Source of the DNA: CANHVK01 sp044232905
GTDB lineage: Bacteria; Bacteroidota; Bacteroidia; Flavobacteriales_D; Crocinitomicaceae
Assembly (NCBI GenBank): GCA_044232905.1
Contig: JBIIKZ010000004.1
Location: forward strand, 1-64,000
Length of the DNA stretch: 64,000 nucleotides
Direction of reading: 5' to 3'
The notes beneath the pieces are model-generated. The model saw nothing but the letters and a program-made list of their open reading frames with translations. It was not told where the DNA came from and did not search any database. Of this stretch, positions 36,807 to 46,576 are shown one piece after another. Positions within the stretch are counted from its first letter, which is position 1. Every line of letters begins with the position of its first letter. The translations under genes were made by a program, and so were the position numbers.

Positions 36807-37859
36807 TTAGAGTAAACGTTTTTGGTAGCGTTGTATATCTATTTCACGATCTAGGATTTTTTCTTCCACGATAAAGTCGGACATCTCTTGCGCAAGTAAT
36901 GGAGCCATGAGGTAACCTTTTGTACCTAACCCATTGAAAATGTATAAACTAGGGAAGTTAGCATGTCTTCCCATTAAAGGTCTTCTATCCAGAACGGTTG
37001 GTCTTATTCCTGCTTCTTGGTCTATTACCTCAAAATTGCATTTGGTTAAGTTTTGTAAATGGCCAATGAGTTCCGTGCGTGCTTCTTCGGTTGTGTGTAA
37101 TGTTGGGTCGTTCCAAGCGTAGGTTGCGCCAACTCGGTAAATAGCATCTTTTACTGGTAACGTAAAACATTTTCGGTTGAGTGATTCTGTGCGCGAAATT
37201 TCTTCCGAGCTTATCGTTAACGTTTCTCCCTTTGTTGCTTGTAAGGGCAAATAGTTAAACCAGGGGTTTTCTAGTCCATGAAACCCTTCACAAAAAATGA
37301 TTTTTGCAAATTGTTCATCTTTATACGTTGCATTTTCAGGGTCTATATCGGTGTATTGGATTTTTTCGATGCGTAATCTTTGGGTTTGTTCTAACCACTT
37401 AAAAGCATCCTCTAATAATTGCTTGGTGGAAATATACGCTGCATTTAACACTTCTCCAGTGCCATAGGCGTTTATTACGGTCTTTTTTGTATAGTCCGAT
37501 TCATCAAGTGGCTTGAGGTATGCTTGGTATTCTTCGATATCCTGTTTTTTTAACCAGAAATCTAATTCTTGTTGGTGAGCAAATGCGCGTCTAATAGGAA
37601 TTGGGTGAAAATAAGTTTGTCCCCATTCGTTACTTGCGTCTGCATAAAATTGTTTGGCATAAGGTAAGAATTCGTCAACCCTCCAACTTTTTGCCATACG
37701 CCTAAATACCATCGGATTGATTAGTCCTGCGGCGATGCGGGAACTATAGTTCGTTCCAGCGTCGATGACTTCGAAAGGAATTTTTCGTTGATCTAGGTGT
37801 CGTGCAAGTGCTACTCCAGCGATCCCAGATCCTACTATTAAGACTTTTTTCTTTTCCAT
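36807..37859 (-). CDS. FAD-dependent oxidoreductase, DAO/MnmC-like
   Basis: The 350-residue protein has an N-terminal dinucleotide fold (VLIVGSGIAGVALARHL) and the C-terminal EAGIRPTVLDRRPLMG and NGLGTKGYLMAP seen in glycine-oxidase and MnmC C-domain relatives. AAGLINPMVFRRM in the N-terminal part also fits. The substrate is unknown; there is no MnmC methyltransferase half. Its ATG overlaps the comF stop (TAATG), so it is translationally coupled to comF. Confidence 0.85.
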   Translation of the reverse strand: MEKKKVLIVGSGIAGVALARHLDQRKIPFEVIDAGTNYSSRIAAGLINPMVFRRMAKSWRVDEFLPYAKQFYADASNEWGQTYFHPIPIRRAFAHQQELDFWLKKQDIEEYQAYLKPLDESDYTKKTVINAYGTGEVLNAAYISTKQLLEDAFKWLEQTQRLRIEKIQYTDIDPENATYKDEQFAKIIFCEGFHGLENPWFNYLPLQATKGETLTISSEEISRTESLNRKCFTLPVKDAIYRVGATYAWNDPTLHTTEEARTELIGHLQNLTKCNFEVIDQEAGIRPTVLDRRPLMGRHANFPSLYIFNGLGTKGYLMAPLLAQEMSDFIVEEKILDREIDIQRYQKRLL

Positions 37860-38605
37860 TATTTTGCAATTGCAAGTGTGATAATACTTATTTTAATTTT
37901 TGGGTAGTATGCTTTAATTTCACGTACACACGCTTCTAAAGTAGCACCAGTTGTAACAACATCATCTACCAATGCGATGTGTTTATAATTTTTTATATTT
38001 TTCACATCAATTGTAAAGGTGTTTTGTACATTTTCCCAGCGTTTAAATCTTCCTTTTTTTGTCTGACTTTCACTGTGCTTACTCTTTTTTAAGAGTTTGT
38101 CATTGCACGGAATATTACTAGTTTGTGCGATTCCTTCGGCGAGTAATCGACTTTGATTATATCCGCGTTGGTATTCTTTTTTTGCATGCAATGGAATTGG
38201 GATTAAACAATCTACTTTTATGAAAGTTGGAATTTTTATTAGTTTTGATCCAATTCGACTTCCCATTTCTAGGGCTAATTTTTTTTTGTTTTGGTATTTA
38301 ATACCATGTAATATTTTTTGGGTGCTTATTTCTTTTTCAAAATAAAGAAGGCTGTAGCTTGCTTCCACGGGAACTCTTCCCCAAAATAGCTTGTCTAATT
38401 TGGTGAATTCTGTATAGTTTTCAAAGTGTGTGTAATGCAAGTCGTTTTCGCACAGGTGACATAGTAGAATTTTTTTATGTGTTGTTTCTTCTTCACAAAT
38501 CAAACAGATATTAGGATAGACCAAATGTGTTAAATCTTCTTTCCATTCAACTAATTTTTTTTGCCAAATTCGATATACCGATAGTGTTTTAGTGAGTTGC
38601 GACAT
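37859..38605 (-). CDS. comF: ComF family phosphoribosyltransferase-like protein
   Basis: The 248-residue protein has an N-terminal zinc finger (CLICEEET...CHLCENDL) and a C-terminal PRPP-binding motif HIALVDDVVTTGATLEAC. ComF proteins are associated with DNA uptake, though the biochemical role is not settled. No other competence genes are seen nearby. It is the first gene of a two-gene unit with the FAD oxidoreductase. Confidence 0.9.
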   Translation of the reverse strand: MSQLTKTLSVYRIWQKKLVEWKEDLTHLVYPNICLICEEETTHKKILLCHLCENDLHYTHFENYTEFTKLDKLFWGRVPVEASYSLLYFEKEISTQKILHGIKYQNKKKLALEMGSRIGSKLIKIPTFIKVDCLIPIPLHAKKEYQRGYNQSRLLAEGIAQTSNIPCNDKLLKKSKHSESQTKKGRFKRWENVQNTFTIDVKNIKNYKHIALVDDVVTTGATLEACVREIKAYYPKIKISIITLAIAK

Positions 38606-38974
38606 GTGTAAACAATTGGATGTTAAAAAGGCTCTATTTTTTTTCTTGACAGGTGTTTGTTTATGCTGTAAATTTATACAAATCTCTTGTAATATTAAGT
38701 GAGTAAAAAACTTGAGTTATTTTAAAATATTTATCGACAAAATGATTTAATTGGTTGTGAATATCTTTTAAATCGTCGATAAAAACTTGTTTTTCATTGG
38801 AAGGACAAGGAGTTTAGAAAACCGTTGTTGAAAACGTTTGTGTTTTGTGAATTTCTTTAATTGCAGGAACTGATTAAAATGACAATTTTTGTAGCCCGTT
38901 ACTAATTCATCTCAAACAAATAAGAGGTCTTTTAGCAGATAATAGATTAATAATTGAATACTTAACTAAACAGT
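38606..38974. other. 369-bp intergenic region upstream of nrdB with a 9-bp inverted repeat
   Basis: No gene is seen. TTTATCGAC (38730-38738) and GTCGATAAA (38775-38783) form a perfect inverted repeat with a 36-bp spacer. The region lies between comF and nrdB, both transcribed away from it. The repeat may be an operator for the nrd genes or a leader stem; it does not look like an NrdR box. Confidence 0.5.
38646..38676 (+). promoter_or_regulatory. Possible promoter of nrdB-nrdA
   Basis: TTG (38646-38648), 20 bp, TAAATTTA (38669-38676), one mismatch from the consensus at the last base. If used, the leader would be about 290 nt and include the inverted repeat. Confidence 0.35.
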
Positions 38975-39952
38975 ATGAATCACGTAGAACCAATTTTAAC
39001 GCCAAACGAAGGAAGGTTTGTGTTGTTTCCTATACAGCATGACGATATTTGGTCTTTTTATAAAAAAGCGGAAGCAAGTTTTTGGACTGCAGAGGAAATT
39101 GATATGTCTGCAGATATTATCGATTGGGAAAATAAATTAAACGAAAACGAGAAGCATTTCATTAAACACATTCTTGCTTTTTTTGCTGCTTCCGATGGTA
39201 TTGTGAACGAAAATTTAGCAGAAAACTTTTTATCAGAAGTACAATATACAGAAGCTAAATTCTTTTATGGTTTTCAAATCACGATTGAAAATATCCATTC
39301 AGAGACCTATTCTTTGTTGATTGATACCTTAATTAAAGATTCAGCGGATAAATCACACTTGTTTAATGCGATTGATACTTTAACATGTGTTCGTAAGAAA
39401 GCAGATTGGGCATTACGTTGGATTGAACAAGGAACTTTTGCACAACGTTTGGTAGCGTTTGCAGCGGTAGAAGGTATTTTCTTCTCCGGATCTTTCTGTT
39501 CTATTTTCTGGTTGAAAAAACGTGGTTTAATGCCAGGATTAGGATTCTCCAATGAGTTGATTTCAAGAGATGAAGGTTTACATTGTGATTTTGCATGTTT
39601 GTTATACAATAATCATATTGTAAATAAGTTAGATAAAAAAGAGGTAGAGCAAATCGTCTTGGATGCAGTCGAAATTGAAAAAGAATTTATTTTGGATGCG
39701 CTTCCTGTAAAATTGATTGGAATGAATAGTGACTTAATGTCGCAATACATTGAATTCGTTGCAGATAGATTACTTGTTGAGTTAGGGAATGATAAAGTAT
39801 ACAACGCAACAAACCCATTTGACTTCATGGATATGTTGTCGATTCAAGGTAAATCTAATTTCTTTGAGAAACGAGTAGCGGAATACCAAAAAGCTGGTGT
39901 TATGAACAGTGGGAACGACAACCACGGGTTTAGTATGGATGAAGATTTTTAA
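38975..39952 (+). CDS. nrdB: Ribonucleotide reductase class I, beta subunit
   Basis: The 325-residue diiron protein generates the radical for deoxyribonucleotide synthesis. Metal and radical residues are visible: Asp in FFAASDGIVNEN, Glu and His in ENIHSETY, with the radical Tyr three residues after the His, and a second Glu/His set in SRDEGLHCDF. The presence of Tyr marks a standard class Ia-type subunit. nrdA follows 37 bp later. Confidence 0.96.
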   Translation: MNHVEPILTPNEGRFVLFPIQHDDIWSFYKKAEASFWTAEEIDMSADIIDWENKLNENEKHFIKHILAFFAASDGIVNENLAENFLSEVQYTEAKFFYGFQITIENIHSETYSLLIDTLIKDSADKSHLFNAIDTLTCVRKKADWALRWIEQGTFAQRLVAFAAVEGIFFSGSFCSIFWLKKRGLMPGLGFSNELISRDEGLHCDFACLLYNNHIVNKLDKKEVEQIVLDAVEIEKEFILDALPVKLIGMNSDLMSQYIEFVADRLLVELGNDKVYNATNPFDFMDMLSIQGKSNFFEKRVAEYQKAGVMNSGNDNHGFSMDEDF

Positions 39953-39989
39953 TATAAAAAACAAATTACCCTTAAAATAGATTAAAGAT

Positions 39990-42368
39990 ATGTATGTAGT
40001 AAAAAGAGATGGACGCAAGGAGGCAGTGAAATTCGACAAAATCACCGCCCGAATTATTAAAATGTGTTACGGTTTGGATCCGTTAGTAAGTCCAGAAGCG
40101 GTAGCGATGAAAGTGATTGAAGGTATTTATGATGGTGTTACTACTTCTGAGTTAGACAACTTAGCAGCAGAAACAGCAGCAGCAAAAACAATCGACCACC
40201 CAGATTATGCGCTATTAGCATCTAGAATTGCAGTTTCTAACTTACACAAAGAAACGAAGAAGTCATTTTCAGAAGTGATGGAGGATTTATACACGTATGT
40301 AGATCCAAAAACGAATCAACCAGCATCTTTGTTGGCGGAGGATGTGTATAATGTAATCATGGAAAACCGTGAAGTACTTGATTCTAGTATCATTTACGAT
40401 CGTGATTTCAAATACGATTATTTTGGATTTAAAACATTGTCGAGATCTTATTTATTACGCTTAAACGGAGAAATTGCTGAACGTCCACAGCAAATGTTGA
40501 TGCGTGTTTCTGTTGGTATCCATAAGGGGGATATTAACGAAGCAATCAAAACGTACAATTTAATGTCAGAAGGTTGGTTTACGCATGCTACACCAACTTT
40601 ATTCAACGCTGGAACACCAAAACCACAAATGTCTTCTTGTTTCTTACTAACCATGAAAGAAGATAGTATTGATGGTATTTACGATACATTAAAATCATGT
40701 GCTAAGATTTCACAATCTGCAGGTGGTATTGGTTTAGCGATTCACGATATTCGTGCTACTGGATCATACATTAAAGGTACAAATGGTGCTTCCAATGGTA
40801 TCGTACCGATGTTACGTGTATTTAATGATACAGCAAGATACGTTGACCAAGGTGGAGGAAAACGTAAAGGTTCTTTCGCAGTATACATCGAGCCTTGGCA
40901 TGCGGACGTTTTTGATTTCTTAGATTTAAAGAAAAATCACGGAAAAGAAGAGCAACGTGCACGTGATTTATTCTTCGCATTGTGGATTCCAGATTTATTC
41001 ATGAAACGTGTGGAAAGTAATGGCGATTGGACCTTAATGTGTCCAAACGAATGTCCAGGTCTTTCGGATACACACAGTGCTGAATTTGAAGCGTTGTACA
41101 TGAAATATGAGGCAGAAGGAAAAGGAAGAAAAACTATCAAAGCACAAGATTTATGGTTCAAAATTTTAGAATCACAAATTGAAACTGGTACTCCTTACAT
41201 GTTGTACAAAGATGCTGCGAATGCTAAATCTAACCAACAAAATTTAGGTACTATCAAGTCTTCGAACTTGTGTACAGAAATTATTGAATATACTGCTCCA
41301 GATGAGGTAGCTGTATGTAACTTAGCTTCTTTAGCATTGCCAAAATTCGTAACAGAAGATGGACAATTTGATCATAATAAATTATTCGAAGTTACTTACC
41401 AAGCAACTGTGAACTTAAATAGAATCATTGATGGAAACTACTACCCAGTAGAAGAAGCAAGAAATTCGAACATGCGTCACCGTCCAATTGGATTAGGAGT
41501 TCAAGGATTAGCAGATGCATTTATTATGATGCGTTTCCCATTCGAATCTCCAGAGGCAAAACAATTGAATGCAGAGATTTTCGAAACAATCTATTACGCT
41601 GCAATGACTGCATCGAAAGATTTAGCGAAAAAAGAAGGTGCATACGAAACGTTCCAAGGTTCTCCTTTATCTAAAGGTGTGTTCCAATTCGATATGTGGA
41701 ATGTAACTCCATCTACTCGTTGGGAATGGGATGTATTACGTAAAGAAGTAATGGAATTTGGAGCAAGAAACTCTTTGTTATTAGCGCCAATGCCAACAGC
41801 TTCTACAGCCCAAATTTTAGGAAATAACGAATGTTTTGAGCCATATACATCTAACATTTACACACGTCGTGTACTTTCAGGGGAGTTTATTATCGTAAAC
41901 AAACACTTATTGAAAGATTTAGTTAAAGAAGGTCTTTGGAATAAAGATATGCGTTCAAAATTAATGGCTTCCAACGGTTCTGTTCAAAATATCGTTGAAA
42001 TTCCAACGCATTTGAAAGAATTATATAAAACAGCTTGGGAGATTTCTCAAAAGGCAATTATTGAATTAGCTGCTGATCGTGGTGCTTATATTTGTCAATC
42101 CCAATCTTTGAATATCTTCATGGAAAATGCAAACTTCGGAAAATTAACTTCGATGCACTTCTACGGTTGGAAACAAGGATTGAAAACAGGTATGTACTAC
42201 TTACGTACAAAAGCTGCTACGGATGCAATCAAATTTACCGTAGACAAAGCATTTACTTCTGAACCAGAAATTAACAAAGTACCAGTTGCTGCATTAACTA
42301 AAGAAGGACAAGAAGCAATTGCTTGTTCCTTGGATGATCCAGAAAACTGTGAAATGTGTTCAGGGTAG
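39990..42368 (+). CDS. nrdA: Ribonucleotide reductase class I, alpha subunit
   Basis: This 792-residue catalytic subunit reduces NDPs to dNDPs. It has an N-terminal ATP-cone (VVKRDGRKEAVKFDKITARI), which allows dATP feedback, the active-site cysteines in MSSCFLLTM, NLCTEI and VAVCNLASL, the radical-path Tyr pair in GMYYLRTKAA, and a C-terminal CEMCSG redox pair. It ends in TAG, followed by a TTATGAA-type repeat and a terminator. Confidence 0.97.
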   Translation: MYVVKRDGRKEAVKFDKITARIIKMCYGLDPLVSPEAVAMKVIEGIYDGVTTSELDNLAAETAAAKTIDHPDYALLASRIAVSNLHKETKKSFSEVMEDLYTYVDPKTNQPASLLAEDVYNVIMENREVLDSSIIYDRDFKYDYFGFKTLSRSYLLRLNGEIAERPQQMLMRVSVGIHKGDINEAIKTYNLMSEGWFTHATPTLFNAGTPKPQMSSCFLLTMKEDSIDGIYDTLKSCAKISQSAGGIGLAIHDIRATGSYIKGTNGASNGIVPMLRVFNDTARYVDQGGGKRKGSFAVYIEPWHADVFDFLDLKKNHGKEEQRARDLFFALWIPDLFMKRVESNGDWTLMCPNECPGLSDTHSAEFEALYMKYEAEGKGRKTIKAQDLWFKILESQIETGTPYMLYKDAANAKSNQQNLGTIKSSNLCTEIIEYTAPDEVAVCNLASLALPKFVTEDGQFDHNKLFEVTYQATVNLNRIIDGNYYPVEEARNSNMRHRPIGLGVQGLADAFIMMRFPFESPEAKQLNAEIFETIYYAAMTASKDLAKKEGAYETFQGSPLSKGVFQFDMWNVTPSTRWEWDVLRKEVMEFGARNSLLLAPMPTASTAQILGNNECFEPYTSNIYTRRVLSGEFIIVNKHLLKDLVKEGLWNKDMRSKLMASNGSVQNIVEIPTHLKELYKTAWEISQKAIIELAADRGAYICQSQSLNIFMENANFGKLTSMHFYGWKQGLKTGMYYLRTKAATDAIKFTVDKAFTSEPEINKVPVAALTKEGQEAIACSLDDPENCEMCSG

Positions 42369-42373
42369 AACTT

Positions 42374-42408
42374 GAGATTATGAGTTATAACTTATGAATT
42401 ATAAATTG
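42374..42408. repeat. TTATGAA-type heptad repeat after nrdA
   Basis: Imperfect copies of a 7-bp AT-rich unit (ATTATGAG, TTATAACT, TATGAATT, ATAAATT) start 6 bp after the nrdA stop and run into the terminator. The same family occurs at 46498-46533 and 54464-54503. Confidence 0.6.
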
Positions 42409-42439
42409 AGCGACTTCGGAAACGGAGTCGCTTTTTTTA
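42409..42439 (+). terminator. Terminator of nrdB-nrdA
   Basis: A 9-bp stem (AGCGACTTC with GGAGTCGCT, one G-U pair) and a 6-base loop are followed by seven T. Confidence 0.85.
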
Positions 42440-42461
42440 TGTCAATTAAATTACGGTGATC

Positions 42462-43682
42462 TTAAAACAATACCACCCGATCAAAAAACTTCTTATAGCG
42501 ATCGGTACTCATAAATTTATTACCACCGTAACAGCTTAATTTAATTAGCTTTCCTTTATAGATGAAAACACGTCTCCAGCAGTGACCCGTGCCATATACA
42601 AAAGCCAATCCTTCGTATGCTTTTAGACCATTTTGAAGTGTAATTTCTTGTATTTTAGTTTGTTCAGGAGCATTAAAAATACTTTCTACATATTTAGCAA
42701 GGTTATAATTTTTTCCAACACGTTCACTTTCGATTAGGTAGGTATTTCCTTGCCCCATTTCGCGGAAAACAATTTCTTCATAATTATCTTCTTTTTTTAC
42801 AAAAGGTTTACCTCCAAATTGCACACTAATTCCAGATGTAGGGTCAGCATAGGTAAAGCTGTTTTGTTTCTGGATTTCTTTAGCTGCTTCTATTGGTTCT
42901 TCTGCATAGGTTGCATTCACCTGTTGTACTTTGTAACCACGGTCTTTTAGAATTTGTATAATACCAGTCTGACCTGCCAAATGCGCGGCACCAACAGCAA
43001 TAAATAAACTGTTTTTTTTACATAGCGTATCTATACCATCCGCCATAATGAAATTTCGTTCGTTAATCATCCATTGATAACCATCTTTGGTAGCGGAAAG
43101 TTGACGTTCCATCATTTCGCGAATTCGTTCAATATTTCCCGAAAGGTACACTTCCATCAATTTTTCCTGACTGATTTTTTCGGTAGGGGATGTTATACCC
43201 AATAATTGTGATTTATGGATCAATGCGTAAGCTGCTAACTGATCTTCAATGGATTCAAGTGTATAACACTTTTTGTTCAGGTTATACGCAAGTAGTTGCA
43301 GGTATAAGTCTAAAAATTGTGGGCGGCCATCCTCGGAGCCATAATATGTTTTTGTAGCACGTTTACTCGTTGTGTATGGCGTTCCAGCGGCATCAAATTC
43401 AAAACTAGGGGTATTAGCACGTGTGTCTAATTCAGCAAACATACTGTATATATCTGCCTCAATAACAACGGCCTCTGAACGAAGAAGTACACTGTAGGTG
43501 CTGTCTGAAAATTTAAATACGCGAGGATCATTCGAATGATAGGTTCCAAAGATATAACTCGGTTTTTTCAATTTCCGACCTGAAATTTTCCATAATAATT
43601 GATTGGGATTGCTAGACATGGTTTGTGCTGACACATCGAAATATGTCGCTACAAAAACCAAAAACAGTAAGCAATTACGCAT
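42462..43682 (-). CDS. TraB/GumN family protein
   Basis: The 406-residue protein has a signal peptide (MRNCLLFLVFVATYFDVSAQ) and the TraB/GumN motifs LWKISGRKLKKPSYIFGTYH at the start and AVGAAHLAGQTGI later, where the paired GTxH and GxxH are thought to bind metal. Relatives include the Tiki proteases. After the domain it has an extension of about 130 residues with no family I know. The ATG at 43682 is used since the longer start would overlap polA; the gap to polA is 8 bp. Confidence 0.85.
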   Translation of the reverse strand: MRNCLLFLVFVATYFDVSAQTMSSNPNQLLWKISGRKLKKPSYIFGTYHSNDPRVFKFSDSTYSVLLRSEAVVIEADIYSMFAELDTRANTPSFEFDAAGTPYTTSKRATKTYYGSEDGRPQFLDLYLQLLAYNLNKKCYTLESIEDQLAAYALIHKSQLLGITSPTEKISQEKLMEVYLSGNIERIREMMERQLSATKDGYQWMINERNFIMADGIDTLCKKNSLFIAVGAAHLAGQTGIIQILKDRGYKVQQVNATYAEEPIEAAKEIQKQNSFTYADPTSGISVQFGGKPFVKKEDNYEEIVFREMGQGNTYLIESERVGKNYNLAKYVESIFNAPEQTKIQEITLQNGLKAYEGLAFVYGTGHCWRRVFIYKGKLIKLSCYGGNKFMSTDRYKKFFDRVVLF

Positions 43683-43690
43683 TGTATATC

Positions 43691-46492
43691 TTAATGAGCA
43701 TCTAACCAATTATCCGCTATTTTCACTTCTACTTCCATCGGAACAACCAGTTCGATAGCCGATTCCATGGCTTCTTGCACTAATTTTCGCATCAAATCTT
43801 GTTCCGAAATGTGTACATCAAACACCAACTCATCGTGTACTTGTAACAATAATTTAGATTGTACTTTTTGTTCTTGCATCGCTTTGTCAACTGCAATCAT
43901 GGCAAGTTTTATGATATCTGCTGCAGAACCTTGAATCGGTGCATTAATTGCATTTCGTTCAGCATAACCACGTACAATAGCATTCGCAGAATTAATGTCT
44001 GGTAGGTATCTTCTACGTTTCATGATGGTTTCTACATAGCCCAATTCCCGAGCATCATTTACCAATCCATCCATGAAGGATTTTATGGTACCAAATTGTT
44101 CAAAATAACGATCAATGATGGATTTTGCTTCAGTTCTAGAAATACCTAAATTTTGCGCCAAACCAAATGGACCTTGACCGTACATAATTCCAAAGTTTAC
44201 GGCTTTCGCAGCACTACGTTGGTCTTTAGTTACTTCCGCTAAGGGAACATGAAATACATTTGCTGCCGTTGCTGTGTGAATGTCGATTCCTTTTTGAAAT
44301 GCGTCAATCATTCCCGGGTCTTTACTCAAGGCTGCAATGATACGTAATTCAATTTGAGAATAATCCGCCGCCATGATTTTGAATTCTGGTCCACGTGAAA
44401 TAAAAGTCTTACGAATTTCTTTTCCTTTTTGGGTGCGAATAGGGATGTTCTGTAAGTTTGGATTGTTTGAACTTAATCGACCTGTTGCAGTTACTGTTTG
44501 CATATAACTTGTGTGTACACGGTGATCATTTGGATTCAACAACGTAGGAAGCGGATCTACATAGGTTCCTTTTAGTTTTTTATTTTGTCGGTATTCTAAT
44601 ATTTTACCTATGATTGGGTGATCGTTACGGTATTGTTCCAAAGCATCCTCTGAAGTTTGGTATTGTCCCGTTTTGGTTTTTTTTGCTTTAGCATTGATTT
44701 TCATTTTTTCAAACAAGACTTCTCCCAATTGTTTCGGAGAATCTAAGTTGAAGTCTTCCCCAGAAATTTCTTTGATTTCTTTTTCCAGACTAATCGAGTC
44801 CTCCTCTAAACGTAAGGATAATGTTTTTAACCCTTCCACATCAATTGCAATTCCTTCTCGTTCCATGCGCTGAATTACATTAACCAAAGGCATTTCCATG
44901 GTGTGGAATAAATCTTTTAAATGTTCTTTTTGAATTTGAGGTGCTAAAATTTGATATAGTTGAAAGGTAATATCTGCGTCTTCACATGCATAATCGGAAA
45001 CTTGCTTTGGATCTAAATCGCGCATATTTCCTTGGTTTTTACCTTTTTTACCAATCAATTCGGTAATAGAAACCGGTTTATATTGTAAATAGTATTCCGC
45101 CAAAAAGTCCATGCTTTGTTTGGATTCGGGCTGAATTAAGTAATGTGCAATCATCGTATCAAATAAGGATCCGCCAACCGCTATACCATAATTCTCCAAG
45201 ACTTGTAAGTCGTACTTCAGGTTGTGACCAATTTTTTCAATGGTTTCATTTTCGAAGAAAGGCTTGAAGGAATCTACGATTAGTTGTGCTTCTTGTTGGT
45301 TTTCTGGGAGTGCGACATAAAATGCTTCCCGTTGATTGAATGAAAACGACATCCCAACCAATTTCGCAACCAACGCATCTACTGCAGTTGTTTCTGTGTC
45401 AAAACAAACGGATGTTTGCTTCAATAACAATTCCAATAATTCTGCACGCTCTTCCGAATTCGTAATTAAATGGTAATTCGGTTTTTCCGTAGCAATCGTT
45501 TTTAATTCAGAAGTTTGAACCGGAGTTTGAATTTCCAACAAACTTTGTGTTCCAAATAAATCAAATTGTCCTGTTTCAGTTACCGGAGCAGTAACTGTGA
45601 TTTCTTCTCCGATAACCCGTTTTGCCAATGTTCTAAATTCTAATTCCGTAAATACTTCCATCACCTTTTCTGCATCTGGTTCACACATAATCAAATGTTC
45701 AGGGTCAAAAGGGACATCTACATCCAAAATGATAGTTGCTAGTTGTTTGGATAAACGACCTTGATCGGCGAACTCAATCACGTTTTCGCGCATTTTTCCT
45801 TTGAGTTGGTCCGCATTGGCGATGATGTTTTCTAAAGAACCAAATTCTTGGATTAATTTTTTAGAAGTCTTTTCTCCAATCCCAGGTATTCCAGGAATAT
45901 TATCGGAAGCATCCCCCCATAAACCAAGGATGTCAATGACTTTTAAGGGATGGTCGACCTCAAATTTCTCACATACTTCTTTTACACCTAATACAGAAGC
46001 AGGATCCCCACCACGACCTGGTTTGTAGATAAATATTTTTTCCGATACCAACTGACCAAAATCCTTATCCGGAGTCATCATATAGGTATAATATCCTTCT
46101 TTTTCAGCAACTTTCGCTAAAGTACCTATCACATCATCCGCTTCAAATCCAGATTTCAGTAAAATAGGAATATTAAATGCTTCAATAATTTTCTTAATTG
46201 GGTCAATCATTGCACGCAAATCTTCCGGCATTTCCTGACGATTCGCTTTATATGCTGCAAAATCTTCCTGACGATTCGTTGCCCCACCAGGAGCATCAAA
46301 CACCACTGCTAAATGCGTTGGTTGCTCTTTTTTAATTACATCAATCAATGCATTTGTAAAACCAAAAGCAGCAGACGTATTTTGTCCTTTGGAGTTTACA
46401 CGTGGATTCTTCGCAAATGCAAAATATGCTCTGTAAATCAATGCAAAAGCATCTAATAGGAATAATTTTTTATCGTGAACTGGAGTAATCAT
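43691..46492 (-). CDS. polA: DNA polymerase I
   Basis: The 933-residue polymerase has three domains: a 5'-3' flap exonuclease (LLDAFALIYRAYFAF; GWEADDVIG-like GFEADDVIGTLA), a 3'-5' proofreading exonuclease with the DxE pair in CFDTETTAVDAL, so likely active, and the polymerase domain with ADYSQIELRIIAAL, KAVNFGIMYG and VHDELVFD. It fills gaps and removes RNA primers. cysS follows 76 bp later, separated by two heptad-repeat families. Confidence 0.97.
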   Translation of the reverse strand: MITPVHDKKLFLLDAFALIYRAYFAFAKNPRVNSKGQNTSAAFGFTNALIDVIKKEQPTHLAVVFDAPGGATNRQEDFAAYKANRQEMPEDLRAMIDPIKKIIEAFNIPILLKSGFEADDVIGTLAKVAEKEGYYTYMMTPDKDFGQLVSEKIFIYKPGRGGDPASVLGVKEVCEKFEVDHPLKVIDILGLWGDASDNIPGIPGIGEKTSKKLIQEFGSLENIIANADQLKGKMRENVIEFADQGRLSKQLATIILDVDVPFDPEHLIMCEPDAEKVMEVFTELEFRTLAKRVIGEEITVTAPVTETGQFDLFGTQSLLEIQTPVQTSELKTIATEKPNYHLITNSEERAELLELLLKQTSVCFDTETTAVDALVAKLVGMSFSFNQREAFYVALPENQQEAQLIVDSFKPFFENETIEKIGHNLKYDLQVLENYGIAVGGSLFDTMIAHYLIQPESKQSMDFLAEYYLQYKPVSITELIGKKGKNQGNMRDLDPKQVSDYACEDADITFQLYQILAPQIQKEHLKDLFHTMEMPLVNVIQRMEREGIAIDVEGLKTLSLRLEEDSISLEKEIKEISGEDFNLDSPKQLGEVLFEKMKINAKAKKTKTGQYQTSEDALEQYRNDHPIIGKILEYRQNKKLKGTYVDPLPTLLNPNDHRVHTSYMQTVTATGRLSSNNPNLQNIPIRTQKGKEIRKTFISRGPEFKIMAADYSQIELRIIAALSKDPGMIDAFQKGIDIHTATAANVFHVPLAEVTKDQRSAAKAVNFGIMYGQGPFGLAQNLGISRTEAKSIIDRYFEQFGTIKSFMDGLVNDARELGYVETIMKRRRYLPDINSANAIVRGYAERNAINAPIQGSAADIIKLAMIAVDKAMQEQKVQSKLLLQVHDELVFDVHISEQDLMRKLVQEAMESAIELVVPMEVEVKIADNWLDAH

Positions 46493-46497
46493 TTTTA

Positions 46498-46576
46498 GAG
46501 TTATGAATTATAAATTATGGGTTATGAATTATTTACTGTCTTTCCTTCGCTCGTCACTTCGTCACTCATCACTTCC
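46498..46576. repeat. Two adjacent heptad repeat families between polA and cysS
   Basis: 46498-46533 holds copies of the TTATGAA/TTATAAA unit. 46544-46576 holds TCGCTCG, TCACTTCG, TCACTCA, TCACTTCC units. On the minus strand the second array supplies the cysS stop codon TGA and continues as TGATGAGTGACGAAGTGACG beyond it. Confidence 0.65.

Noticed and set aside
38606..38974. NrdR box pair upstream of nrdB
   Set aside because: The inverted repeat differs from the NrdR consensus and its spacing is too wide.
46498..46576. CRISPR array
   Set aside because: The repeat units are only 7-8 bp, are imperfect and have no spacers.
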